Positions 25,118 through 33,399 of a stretch of 64,000 bases of DNA are shown one piece after another. How positions within the stretch are numbered: the first letter of the stretch is position 1; every line of letters starts with the position of its first letter. Both the position numbers and the translations under genes were made by a program. Below the pieces are notes generated by a model. The model worked only from the letters and a program-made list of their open reading frames with translations. It did not search any database and was not told the origin of the DNA. This DNA is from Anaerolineaceae bacterium (lineage in GTDB: Bacteria > Chloroflexota > Anaerolineae > Aggregatilineales > Phototrophicaceae): positions 124,001 through 188,000 of the forward strand of contig NZXX01000009.1 of assembly GCA_002702065.1 (NCBI GenBank), given 5' to 3'.

Positions 25118-26209
25118 ATGGCTAATCAATTCCCCCTCAACACCATCCTGACCGGCGATACGCTGGACATTCTGCCGACGCTGCCGGAACAGTGTGTCGA
25201 TCTGGTATTTGCCGACCCGCCGTATAACCTGCAACTGAAAGAGGATTTGTGGCGGCCCAACCTGACCAAAGTCGACGCCGTGACCGACGGGTGGGATCAG
25301 TTTGGCAGCTTTGCCGAGTACGATGAATTTACCCGCGCCTGGCTGACGGGCTGCCGCCGCATCATGAAGGACACCGCGACCATCTGGGTCAGCGGCACCT
25401 ACCACAACATCTTTCGTGTCGGCACCATCATGCAGGACCTTGGCTTCTGGGTGCTCAACACCGTTTCGTGGTTCAAGCCCAACGCCACCCCCAACTTCAA
25501 CGGCACGCGCCTGAAAAATGACGTGGAGTTCGTCATCTGGGCCAAAAAGTCCGAGAGCAGCCGCTATACATTTCACCATCACCGCATGAAGCCCTTCAAC
25601 GACTTTAACCCCGGCAAGCAGTTGGGGTCGGTGTGGAAGATCACGGCGACAGGCGGTGCGGAACGGCTGCGCGATGACAATGGCGACAAACTGCATCCGA
25701 CGCAGAAGCCCAAAGAACTGCTGAAGCGCATTATCCTCGCCAGCAGTAACCCGGATGATGTGGTATTTGATCCGTTTCTGGGCAGTGGCACCACCGCTGC
25801 GGTCGCCAAACAGTTACGTCGTCAGTGGCTGGGCATCGAGCGCGATGCAACCTATCAGGCGGCGGCCCAGGAACGCATCGATAAAGTAACGCCCCTGTCG
25901 CTGGATGATCCGCTGCTGGCGGAACCGGTCAAGCCGCCGCGAGTGGCTTTCCGGCAGTTGGTGGAAGCGGGCTATTTGCAGGTTGGAGAACGGCTCTATC
26001 TCGACCAGCCGGACTGCGAGGCAGCAATCATGGCCGATGGTCGTTTGCAGGCGGGCGAACTGAGCGGCTCGATTCACCGGCTGGGGGCACGGCTCAAGGA
26101 AACGCCGACCTGCAACGGCTGGATGCATTGGCGTTATGCGGATGATGAAGGAAATTTACACCCGATTGATGCGCTGCGGCAGCAGTACCGCGCCGACATG
26201 GCTGATTAA
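25118..26209 (+). CDS. CcrM-like orphan adenine-N6 DNA methyltransferase
   Basis: A beta-class N6-adenine methyltransferase of 363 residues. The catalytic DPPY is at residues 33-36 and the SAM-binding FLGSG at 220-224, the order seen in CcrM. The C-terminal 90 residues (RVAFRQLVEAGYLQVG, GSIHRLGARL, CNGWMHWRY) match the CcrM C-terminal domain that helps recognise GANTC. No restriction endonuclease gene is adjacent, so it is an orphan enzyme that may serve regulation rather than restriction. The start lacks a Shine-Dalgarno; GTGAACATTGTGA precedes the ATG. It converges on the TIR-FGE gene with 17 bases between them. Confidence 0.88.
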   Translation: MANQFPLNTILTGDTLDILPTLPEQCVDLVFADPPYNLQLKEDLWRPNLTKVDAVTDGWDQFGSFAEYDEFTRAWLTGCRRIMKDTATIWVSGTYHNIFRVGTIMQDLGFWVLNTVSWFKPNATPNFNGTRLKNDVEFVIWAKKSESSRYTFHHHRMKPFNDFNPGKQLGSVWKITATGGAERLRDDNGDKLHPTQKPKELLKRIILASSNPDDVVFDPFLGSGTTAAVAKQLRRQWLGIERDATYQAAAQERIDKVTPLSLDDPLLAEPVKPPRVAFRQLVEAGYLQVGERLYLDQPDCEAAIMADGRLQAGELSGSIHRLGARLKETPTCNGWMHWRYADDEGNLHPIDALRQQYRADMAD

Positions 26210-26226
26210 CAGGTCAGAGCAATGCC

Positions 26227-27747
26227 CTAGCTGGCCAGTTCTTCGAGCGACCGGCCACAGCGAATGCCGTTGAAATCAAACTCGCAGTGACATTCCTGGT
26301 GCGCACGGGCCGTCGTCCGCACCTGACGGCTGGTTGATTTCCACGAACCGCCGCGCAGCACGCGTGAAATGCCATTCTCATCCAGCTTGCCTTCGCGCCC
26401 ATCATCGGGGTCATAGGGATAGTCCACGTATTCGCTGCTGACCCATTCCGCGGCGTTGCCACTCATGTCGAAGGCGCCAACCCACGATACACCCGCCGGG
26501 TGCATGCCGACCACCCGTGTCTGAGACGTGTTGTCATCGTTCCAGACCACTTTCTGTGGCTGCCAGTCATTGCCCCAGGGGTAAGTCAGGTTATCCGGGC
26601 CGCGCGCCGCATATTCCCATTCCGCTTCGGTCAGCAGGCGTGCCCCCCGGCTTTCGCAGTAGGCCTTGGCAGCAAACCAGTCCACACTGTCACGTGGCAG
26701 GTCGTCTCCGGACCAGGCACCTTCGGACCCATACTGCGCGTTGGTGACTTCGTAGCGGTCGACCCAGAACGGTTCATCAAAACATACCTGATTCAGCGGC
26801 TGTTCATCGTCCGAGCCATCTTCACTGCCCATCATGAAGCAGCCGGCTGGCACCAGCACCATTTCGGTTTGTGTTTCGTCGTCCGGGAAGACGTGTACAA
26901 ATGGTCGCCAACTGGCATTCGTGACCGAGTATTCAGAAGCACGCCGTATCGCCGCCCCGTACGGGTCAGCAATGTCAGTCAACGCCATATCGGTCGCCAC
27001 AATCCGGGCTTCGATGGTCGCGTTCAGGTCCGGCGTGATCGACGGGGTAAGCGTGGGGATCGACGCCTGCGTGGCCTGGGCATTCTGGGTCTGGCGGGCG
27101 CGCACCGTCGCGTCAATATCCGGGGTACTGTTATCAACAATCGCGGGGGGTGCTTCGGTCAGGCTTTCGGCAGAAGCGCTGCCATTCACCAGCCGTAAAA
27201 TTTCGGGCCAGGTTTGAGCCAGGGCCGAAATCAGCGCGATAAACAGGGGGATGACCAGCAGTGCCACCACCTGATTCCAGTTGATGCGCCGGCGACCGCG
27301 TACCGGCAGCGGTTTTTGTGCCGGGATAGGGGCCTGTTCAGCGGTTGCGATCGGTTCAAGGTCAAACCGCAGCCGCCGGAGTTCGGTATGCAGCTGGGCA
27401 AAAGCGGTCGCATAATCCTGATTCTGAAAATCGACATACTGAAGGGACGCGAGCTGGTAATGGACTTCGGCAGGCTTGTACAAAACAGGGATAATCGGTT
27501 TCTGTTTATCCCTGAAATAGCGCCATTCGTCTTCCACATTTTGCGATTCCATGGATTCCGGCGTCACAATGAGCAGCAGCACTTCACATTGCTTCAGCCC
27601 ATCCTGAATCGCGTTATGCCACTTTGCGCCAGCGGGGATATGTTCAATATCGATCCAGACATCTGCGCCGACATCCGACAAAGACTGAGCAAGCCGGGTC
27701 GCAAACAGATGATACTTGCGTGCGTAAGCAATGAAGATACGTGCCAT
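26227..27747 (-). CDS. TIR domain - transmembrane - FGE-sulfatase domain protein
   Basis: A 506-residue membrane protein. Residues 1-130 form a TIR domain (RIFIAYARKYHLFATRLAQSL, DVWIDIEHIPAG) with Glu72/Glu74 near the place of the NADase glutamate. One membrane helix (about 158-178) follows, then a low-complexity linker. The C-terminal part is an FGE/SUMF1-like fold (MVLVPAGCFMMGSE, LLTEAEWEYAARG, NAAEWV, LRGGSW). The paired active-site cysteines of true formylglycine-generating enzymes are not visible after GGSW, so this is probably a binding or alternative-chemistry domain. The ATG at 27747 starts the TIR strand; an upstream TTG is less likely. Confidence 0.88.
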   Translation of the reverse strand: MARIFIAYARKYHLFATRLAQSLSDVGADVWIDIEHIPAGAKWHNAIQDGLKQCEVLLLIVTPESMESQNVEDEWRYFRDKQKPIIPVLYKPAEVHYQLASLQYVDFQNQDYATAFAQLHTELRRLRFDLEPIATAEQAPIPAQKPLPVRGRRRINWNQVVALLVIPLFIALISALAQTWPEILRLVNGSASAESLTEAPPAIVDNSTPDIDATVRARQTQNAQATQASIPTLTPSITPDLNATIEARIVATDMALTDIADPYGAAIRRASEYSVTNASWRPFVHVFPDDETQTEMVLVPAGCFMMGSEDGSDDEQPLNQVCFDEPFWVDRYEVTNAQYGSEGAWSGDDLPRDSVDWFAAKAYCESRGARLLTEAEWEYAARGPDNLTYPWGNDWQPQKVVWNDDNTSQTRVVGMHPAGVSWVGAFDMSGNAAEWVSSEYVDYPYDPDDGREGKLDENGISRVLRGGSWKSTSRQVRTTARAHQECHCEFDFNGIRCGRSLEELAS

Positions 27748-27938
27748 AGGGTTATCGATGCGCAAGCTGATGACGAATGCGATCCATTATGTCACTTTAA
27801 AATAGGCGCTGCAAGTTTCGCCAGCAACCGCACCAGCGACAGCATGAGGCCAATTACCCATCAAAGTCATTGCAGGATCACTTGCTTGAGCAGATAATAG
27901 AATACGATCAGCAATTTATATTTCTGGAGCAACCCCCA

Positions 27939-28844
27939 ATGGTACAGGCTGACATTCAATTTGATGAAAAAAATACGTCTCATACCTATCCGTCGATCAC
28001 CGACGATCATGCAGCATTCTTTCAGGAAAACGGATACCTGATTATCGAGGATGCGCTGTCCTCGGATGAGATTGAGGAACTGCGCCGCGAAACGGCATCG
28101 ATTTGCCGGGGTGATCGCGGGACGCTGCGCAATGGCTTTACGCATACGCCCGACGAAACGGACGATGAGGTTATCCAGCGTTACCTGTGCGTCCATTTCC
28201 CCCACAAAATTTCCGATATCATGTATCGTTATCTGGCGCACCCCACTATTGTGGATGTCCTGACGCGAATCATCGGCCCGAATGTCAAATGCATGCAGTC
28301 GATGCTGTTCGTCAAATCCGCCGGTAAACCGGGGCAGGCGTGGCACCAGGATGAAGATTTTATCCCCACCCGTGACCGTTCGCTGACCGGGGCGTGGATG
28401 GCGCTGGATGATGCGACGGTGGAGAATGGCACGCTGTGGGTCATCCCTGGCTCGCACAAACACGGGGTGCTGTGGCCGCAGGAACAGCAGATGGACGAGC
28501 GTTTCGACTGCACGGTCGAGTCCTACGGTTTCCCCTACAAGGACGAAGACGCCATCCCGGTCAACGTCAAAGCCGGGGCGATTGTCTTTTTCAACGGCTA
28601 TCTGCTGCACCGGTCGCTGCCCAATTATGCCAAAACCGGCTACCGGCGCGTCCTCGTCAATCATTACATGAGCGCCCAGTCGCTGCTGCCCTGGAGCAAG
28701 TACGAGGAAGGCATGCGGATCGCCATTGCGGATTACCGCGACATTGTCATGATTGCCGGGAAAGACCCTTATGGTTATAAAGGTACCGAAGACATTGCCG
28801 GACCATCCGTGCGCCCGACCAAAGAGGGCGGCTGTATGTGGTAG
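27939..28844 (+). CDS. Phytanoyl-CoA dioxygenase (PhyH) family protein
   Basis: A non-haem Fe(II)/2-oxoglutarate dioxygenase of 301 residues. The iron ligands are His and Asp in AWHQDEDF and a distal His in YLLHRSLPN; an Arg for 2-oxoglutarate follows in GYRRVLVNHY. PhyH enzymes hydroxylate varied small substrates, here unknown. GGAGCAACCCCCA precedes the ATG at 27939; the frame extends upstream to 27870 without support. It is divergent from the TIR-FGE gene, and the CBS-HEPN gene follows after 18 bases, likely in one transcript. Confidence 0.87.
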   Translation: MVQADIQFDEKNTSHTYPSITDDHAAFFQENGYLIIEDALSSDEIEELRRETASICRGDRGTLRNGFTHTPDETDDEVIQRYLCVHFPHKISDIMYRYLAHPTIVDVLTRIIGPNVKCMQSMLFVKSAGKPGQAWHQDEDFIPTRDRSLTGAWMALDDATVENGTLWVIPGSHKHGVLWPQEQQMDERFDCTVESYGFPYKDEDAIPVNVKAGAIVFFNGYLLHRSLPNYAKTGYRRVLVNHYMSAQSLLPWSKYEEGMRIAIADYRDIVMIAGKDPYGYKGTEDIAGPSVRPTKEGGCMW

Positions 28845-28862
28845 CCACCGCCGGAGCATGTA

Positions 28863-29660
28863 TTGAGTTATCTGAATCTGAACCCTATCAGCCGGGATAC
28901 AGGTTATAAAGTTGTTGATATCGCGACGCCCGCCAGCCAGCTGACCTGCTGGGAAGCCGGGCAGGGCCATGATGACATTGTCCGCTGTGCGATTGAAGAC
29001 AACCTGACCTATATCCCGGTGCGAAATGAGGGCCGAATTACGGGGATCATCAGCCGCAAAGCCCTGGAAGCGGGTGAAACCCCTTGCAACCTCACCTCGG
29101 ACTGGCTGATCGCGACCGACACCACCATTCTGGAAATCATCGAATTATTTGCCGAACAGCCAGACCGTGTTTTTCTGGTTCTCAAGGCCAGCAATATTGT
29201 CGGGCTGGTCGCCCCGGCAGACCTCAACAAGATTCCGGCGCGAGCCAGTGTCTACCTGCTCATCGCGCACTTCGAAGCGGAACTTGCCCGTCTGATACGC
29301 CGCATCCTGCCCGCCGATGAGGATTACCAGCCGTTCCTGACGGCGGACCGCTGGCAGAAGCTGCAAACCGAAAAAGCCAATGCCGCGCAGAAGGATATTG
29401 AACTCGACCTGCTGCATCACATGCACATCTACGATCTGGCGCTGATCGCCCGCCAGAATGACCAGGTGCGCGAACTGCTCGGCTTCGAAACCGCCAGCAA
29501 AGCCCGGCGCGCACTCGATTTTCAAAGCTGGCGCAACCGGGTCAGCCACCCCACCCGCCCCCTGATCACCTCGCGTGCCGAACTGGTCAAGCTCAATGAA
29601 GCCTGCCACCGGCTGATCGACCTGAACCAGCGCATCACGCAGGCCAGCCGCCAGCTTTAG
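28863..29660 (+). CDS. CBS-domain protein with C-terminal HEPN-like domain
   Basis: A 265-residue cytoplasmic protein read from a TTG codon 12 bases after CCGGAG; no in-frame ATG fits. Residues 25-125 form two CBS repeats (IPVRNEGRITGIISRKAL and VFLVLKASNIVGLVAPADL), which usually sense adenine nucleotides. The helical C-terminal part carries R224-N-R-V-S-H229, the R-x4-H signature of HEPN ribonucleases. The architecture suggests a nucleotide-gated RNase or a regulatory non-catalytic HEPN. It follows PhyH by 18 bases; a small stem (CTCGC/GCGAG, 29735-29749) follows downstream. Confidence 0.75.
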   Translation: MSYLNLNPISRDTGYKVVDIATPASQLTCWEAGQGHDDIVRCAIEDNLTYIPVRNEGRITGIISRKALEAGETPCNLTSDWLIATDTTILEIIELFAEQPDRVFLVLKASNIVGLVAPADLNKIPARASVYLLIAHFEAELARLIRRILPADEDYQPFLTADRWQKLQTEKANAAQKDIELDLLHHMHIYDLALIARQNDQVRELLGFETASKARRALDFQSWRNRVSHPTRPLITSRAELVKLNEACHRLIDLNQRITQASRQL

Positions 29661-29775
29661 GCCAACGCTGCGCCCAACCGGCAAGCCCATTCATCACCCG
29701 CTTGAATCCAGCCGTCTGTTGAACTGCTGATAACCTCGCGTAGTGCGAGATTTGACCAATTTGCATTTTGGGGTA

Positions 29776-29804
29776 TTGACAAGTTATATTAATTATATTA
29801 TATA
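29776..29804 (+). promoter_or_regulatory. Promoter of the TetR-family gene
   Basis: TTGACA at 29776-29781 and TATATA at 29799-29804 are 17 bases apart, a consensus promoter. The stretch 29784-29818 is almost pure A/T with overlapping TATATT words and could hold an autoregulatory site, but no exact palindrome stands out. Confidence 0.7.
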
Positions 29805-29832
29805 TATATTCAATAAGTGAGGCATATAAGAA

Positions 29833-30399
29833 ATGGCACGTACCTACAACTCCCGCCGCCGGACAGAAAGCGCCGAACGTACCCGGCAGGCCATCGTCGA
29901 AGCCGCCGTCAGGATGCACAATCAGGGTATCACGACGATGTCGGCAGTCGCTGAGGAAGCCGGTGTATCGCTGCCAACGGTGAACAAATACTTTCCCACT
30001 CGCGAAGACCTGTTCACCGCCTGCACCGGGCATGTCACCACGACGGTGGACTATCCATCGCCGCAGGCCATCGCCGCGATACCGGATTGTAAAGCGCGCG
30101 TTCAGGCCGCCGTCGCAGCGACATTCCGTCTGCATGAGGACATGCTCGGTGTATCGTGGACTGGCTATAAGCTGGAAGACGAATCGCCGGTCATGGCCAA
30201 GACGATGAGCGACTATGAAGCGTTCGTTGGCATGATGGTCGACGCGTTGCAGGTTGAGCGAACAGACCCCCGGCACGCGTTTGCACAGGCATTGCTCAGT
30301 CCGCTGACGTACCGGGTACTGCGCGTGAAAAAGGGTATGGATCTGGATGATGCCGTGCACTATACCACGCAGGCACTAACCAGCCTCATCGACGCCTAA
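29833..30399 (+). CDS. TetR-family transcriptional regulator
   Basis: A 188-residue repressor. The N-terminal helix-turn-helix is clear (RQAIVEAAVRMHNQGITTMSAVAEEAGVSLPTVNKYFPTREDLF). The C-terminal ligand-binding domain is helical and divergent. It is expressed from the strong promoter at 29776-29804. The next gene on the strand is a cupin 156 bases on, which may be a target. The ligand is unknown. Confidence 0.88.
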   Translation: MARTYNSRRRTESAERTRQAIVEAAVRMHNQGITTMSAVAEEAGVSLPTVNKYFPTREDLFTACTGHVTTTVDYPSPQAIAAIPDCKARVQAAVAATFRLHEDMLGVSWTGYKLEDESPVMAKTMSDYEAFVGMMVDALQVERTDPRHAFAQALLSPLTYRVLRVKKGMDLDDAVHYTTQALTSLIDA

Positions 30400-30555
30400 A
30401 CCGCAGCACACCCTCTACTTACATTTGTTTGAGGCGAATAAATCGCACAACCGGGCATCCGGCACAGGACGCACGCTGTTCAATGCGCCCCGCCGCAGCG
30501 AGGCAGATGCCCCGGCTTAACTTCGACTTGCCTCGCACAAACAGGAGGAATCACC

Positions 30556-30993
30556 ATGTTGGCTGTTCATCTCAATGAAGTGTCGTTTGAAGAACCATGG
30601 GTCGAAGGTGCGCCCCACCAGCGTCTCCGGTTCGTCTTTCCGCTGCTGGGCCGGGGGCCAGAAAACGAACACAGTTCGCTGGTCTACTTTGAACTGGAAC
30701 CGGGCAATGAACTCGTGCGGCACACCGACAGCGCCGAGGAACTGTTGTTTATCGTTCAGGGTCGCCTGGAAGTAAGCGTCGGCGACGAAACCGGCGTCGT
30801 CGAAGGGCCGAGCTTTGCGCTGGTGCCGGCACTGGCACCGCACAGCATCCGCAACATCGGCACAGAAACCGCCAAGGTCGCCGGGTTCTTTGCGGCACGC
30901 CATGTCGTCTCGCATTTCGACAGCGTGTGGCAGCCGATCAATACGAGTGTCGTCGATACCGCACAGATCGAGCAGCAGTTGGTCGCTCAGTAA
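30556..30993 (+). CDS. Cupin-domain protein
   Basis: A 145-residue single cupin barrel. Motif 1 reads HTDSAEELLFIVQGRLEVSVG and motif 2 PSFALVPALAPHSIRNIG, keeping a His and Glu of the usual metal site. Activity cannot be inferred. ACAGGAGGAATCACC precedes the ATG, a strong ribosome site. A ten-base hairpin (31009-31041) separates it from the NDH-2 gene 95 bases on. Confidence 0.85.
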   Translation: MLAVHLNEVSFEEPWVEGAPHQRLRFVFPLLGRGPENEHSSLVYFELEPGNELVRHTDSAEELLFIVQGRLEVSVGDETGVVEGPSFALVPALAPHSIRNIGTETAKVAGFFAARHVVSHFDSVWQPINTSVVDTAQIEQQLVAQ

Positions 30994-31008
30994 ATATGAA
31001 CCAGGCAG

Positions 31009-31041
31009 AGGAGAGAGGTCCACAAAAAGCGCCTCTCTCCT
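31009..31041 (+). terminator. Hairpin between cupin and NDH-2 genes
   Basis: AGGAGAGAGG (31009-31018) and CCTCTCTCCT (31032-31041) pair perfectly over ten bases with a 13-base loop. No T-run follows, so it may be a partial terminator or mRNA end-protector. Confidence 0.5.
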
Positions 31042-31088
31042 GAACCATACTCACACCACCATGCACGTGACACATCAAGGGGGACACG

Positions 31089-32420
31089 ATGAGCGAGCAA
31101 GTTGTGATTATCGGGGGCGGGTTTGGCGGCCTGTATGCCGCGCACAGCCTCAAGGACGCACCGGTCGAGGTCACATTGATTGACCGGCGCAATCATCACT
31201 TATTTCAGCCGCTGCTGTATCAGGTAGCGACCGGCGCCCTTTCGCCAGCGGATATTGCCACACCGCTGCGGCATCTGCTGAAGAAACAGAAGAATGCCCG
31301 CGTGCTGCTGGGCGATGTCGTCGGGTTCGATGTGGCGAACAAACAGGTCTTGCTGCGCGACGGCGCGGTCCGTTACGACAAGCTGATCGTCGCTGCCGGG
31401 TCTGGCAAGCATTATTTTGGCAACGACCAGTGGGAGAAAGCCGCCCCCGGGCTGAAGACCATCGAAGACGCCACCGAGATTCGACGGCGCATTCTGAGCG
31501 CGTTCGAGGCCGCCGAACTGGCGCACACGCCAGAGGAAGTGCGGGCATGGCTGACATTTGTGGTGATCGGCGGCGGTCCAACCGGGGTGGAGATGGCCGG
31601 GGCGCTGGCCGAAGTCGCGTTTGAGACATTGTGCAACGAATTTCGCAACATCAACCCCGGCGATGCCCGCATTATTCTGGTGCAAAGCGGCGACCGGGTG
31701 CTGCCCATGTATCACGAAGCGTTGTCTGCACGGGCGATGGCTGCGCTGGAACGCCTGGGGGTCGAGGTAAAGACCAGCGCACGCGTGACGGATGTCAGCC
31801 GCCGTGGGGTCACTGTCTCGACCAGCGAGGCAGAAACCTTTATCCCGGCACAGACTGTCATGTGGACCGCCGGCGTGAAGGCATCACCGCTGGGTCAGGC
31901 ATTGGCCCAAGCCACCGGCGCACAAACGGACCGCGGCGGACGGGTGATGGTCGAACCTGATCTGAGTGTGCCCGGTCATCCCGACATCTTTGTGATCGGT
32001 GATCTGGCGCACTTCGCCCACCAGAACGGCCAGCCACTGCCCGGCGTGGCGCAGGTCGCTATCCAGCAGGGGCATTATGCAGGCAAACTGATCCGGCAGC
32101 AGCTGCGCGGCAAAAGCATGCGCTCGTTCCGCTATTTCGACCGGGGCAATATGGCAACCATCGGACGCGGCGCTGCCATTGCCGAAATTGGCAAACTGCG
32201 TTTGTCCGGCTGGCTGGCCTGGCCGCTGTGGCTCGCCATCCACCTGATATACCAGATGGATCGCGAAAATCGGGTGCTGGTTTTCGTCCAGTGGTTGTGG
32301 AACTATACGACACGCGGGCGCTCCGCCCTGCTCATTACCGAGCGGGAACAGCGCTTCACGGGCACCTACCCGGCCATCAAGCTCATCACCGACACTGGCA
32401 CATTCCCGCGTGTGGGTTGA
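31089..32420 (+). CDS. ndh: Type II NADH dehydrogenase (NDH-2)
   Basis: A single-subunit, non-proton-pumping NADH:quinone oxidoreductase of 443 residues. The FAD site is VVIIGGGFGGLYAAHSL; the NADH site is FVVIGGGPTGVEMAGALAEV; the second FAD motif is DIFVIGDLAHF. The NDH-2-specific quinone-site pattern AQVAIQQGHYAGKLI and a C-terminal amphipathic membrane-binding region (LSGWLAWPLWLAIHLIYQ) are present. GGGGGACACG precedes the ATG. The transcript ends at a strong terminator 36 bases after the stop. Confidence 0.93.
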   Translation: MSEQVVIIGGGFGGLYAAHSLKDAPVEVTLIDRRNHHLFQPLLYQVATGALSPADIATPLRHLLKKQKNARVLLGDVVGFDVANKQVLLRDGAVRYDKLIVAAGSGKHYFGNDQWEKAAPGLKTIEDATEIRRRILSAFEAAELAHTPEEVRAWLTFVVIGGGPTGVEMAGALAEVAFETLCNEFRNINPGDARIILVQSGDRVLPMYHEALSARAMAALERLGVEVKTSARVTDVSRRGVTVSTSEAETFIPAQTVMWTAGVKASPLGQALAQATGAQTDRGGRVMVEPDLSVPGHPDIFVIGDLAHFAHQNGQPLPGVAQVAIQQGHYAGKLIRQQLRGKSMRSFRYFDRGNMATIGRGAAIAEIGKLRLSGWLAWPLWLAIHLIYQMDRENRVLVFVQWLWNYTTRGRSALLITEREQRFTGTYPAIKLITDTGTFPRVG

Positions 32421-32455
32421 TCACTGATGCGCACCGGCACAATCGCAGGCATAAT

Positions 32456-32494
32456 AAGAGGATGTAACTGTTCAGGGGCATCCTCTTTTATTTT
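32456..32494 (+). terminator. Rho-independent terminator of ndh
   Basis: AAGAGGATG (32456-32464) and CATCCTCTT (32479-32487) form a nine-base stem with a 14-base loop, followed by TTATTTT. It ends only 14 bases before the next start codon, so the AAC(3)-family gene must use a promoter within or after it, or rely on readthrough. Confidence 0.8.
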
Positions 32495-32508
32495 GAGCAG
32501 CGAAAGCC

Positions 32509-33342
32509 ATGACACCCACGCCGCCCGATATTCTGACAACCACCAGCCTGATTGACGCCTTCCGCAGCAGCGGCTTCTTCGCCGGGCAGGTGGTCATCGT
32601 CCATACGTCCATGAAGGCGTTCGGGCGCTATATTATCGGCGCCGAGCAAGCCATCATCGATGCGCTGATGACGGTTCTCACACCTGCCGGCACATTAGTC
32701 ATGCCCACGCACAGCACCGATAACAGCGATCCCTCGACGTGGCGCAAACCACCGCTGCCGCCGGAGCAATGGGACGTGATCCGCCAGCACATGCCGCCCT
32801 ATCGCCCCGAAAGCACGCCGACCAACCGCATGGGCCGCATTAACGAGTGCTTTCGCAGCTATCCCGGTGTGCTGCGCAGTGCGCACCCGGCCTTCTCGTT
32901 CGCGGCGTGGGGCCAGCATGCCGACTTTATCATCGCCAATCAATCGCTGAATAACAGCGTGGCGGAGCAATCGCCTATCGGGCGCATTTATGATCTGGAT
33001 GGCTGGGTATGCCTGATGGGCGTGGGCCACTCCAATAACACCTCGCTGCATCTGGCAGACTACCGGGCAAACTGGGCCGGTAAAACGCCGGAGCATAACG
33101 GTTCCGCCATGCTGGTGAATGGTCAGCGGCAGTGGGTGACATATTATGATGAATCCGTCGCAGCGGAGGATTTTGAGCAGTTGGGCACGGACTTTGAAAG
33201 CGATACCGGCGCGGTCACAATCAGCCAGATTGGCGACGCCACCCTGCGGCTGATGCGGCAGCGCACGCTGGTCGATTATGCCGTGCCGTGGATGGAGCAG
33301 CATCGCCCGGCCAGTCTGAAGCGAACACCATTAAATCCATGA
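32509..33342 (+). CDS. AAC(3)-family N-acetyltransferase
   Basis: A 277-residue member of the antibiotic-NAT (AAC(3)/YokD) family, which moves an acetyl group from acetyl-CoA to an amine. Family motifs are VVIVHTSMKAFG, AGTLVMPTHSTDNSDPSTW, and SAHPAFSFAAWG with the active-site His. Chromosomal members in environmental bacteria often have unknown natural substrates, so drug modification is not implied by the sequence. The propeller gene follows 57 bases on. Confidence 0.88.
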   Translation: MTPTPPDILTTTSLIDAFRSSGFFAGQVVIVHTSMKAFGRYIIGAEQAIIDALMTVLTPAGTLVMPTHSTDNSDPSTWRKPPLPPEQWDVIRQHMPPYRPESTPTNRMGRINECFRSYPGVLRSAHPAFSFAAWGQHADFIIANQSLNNSVAEQSPIGRIYDLDGWVCLMGVGHSNNTSLHLADYRANWAGKTPEHNGSAMLVNGQRQWVTYYDESVAAEDFEQLGTDFESDTGAVTISQIGDATLRLMRQRTLVDYAVPWMEQHRPASLKRTPLNP

Positions 33343-33399
33343 TGTTTGCCCACACCCTCCATGCCGGGTATGATGCCCCCTGAAAAGGAGCGCATCACC

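Noticed and set aside
26227..27747. Classification as a sulfatase-activating formylglycine-generating enzyme
   Set aside because: The two active-site cysteines are not visible after the GGSW motif and no sulfatase gene is nearby.
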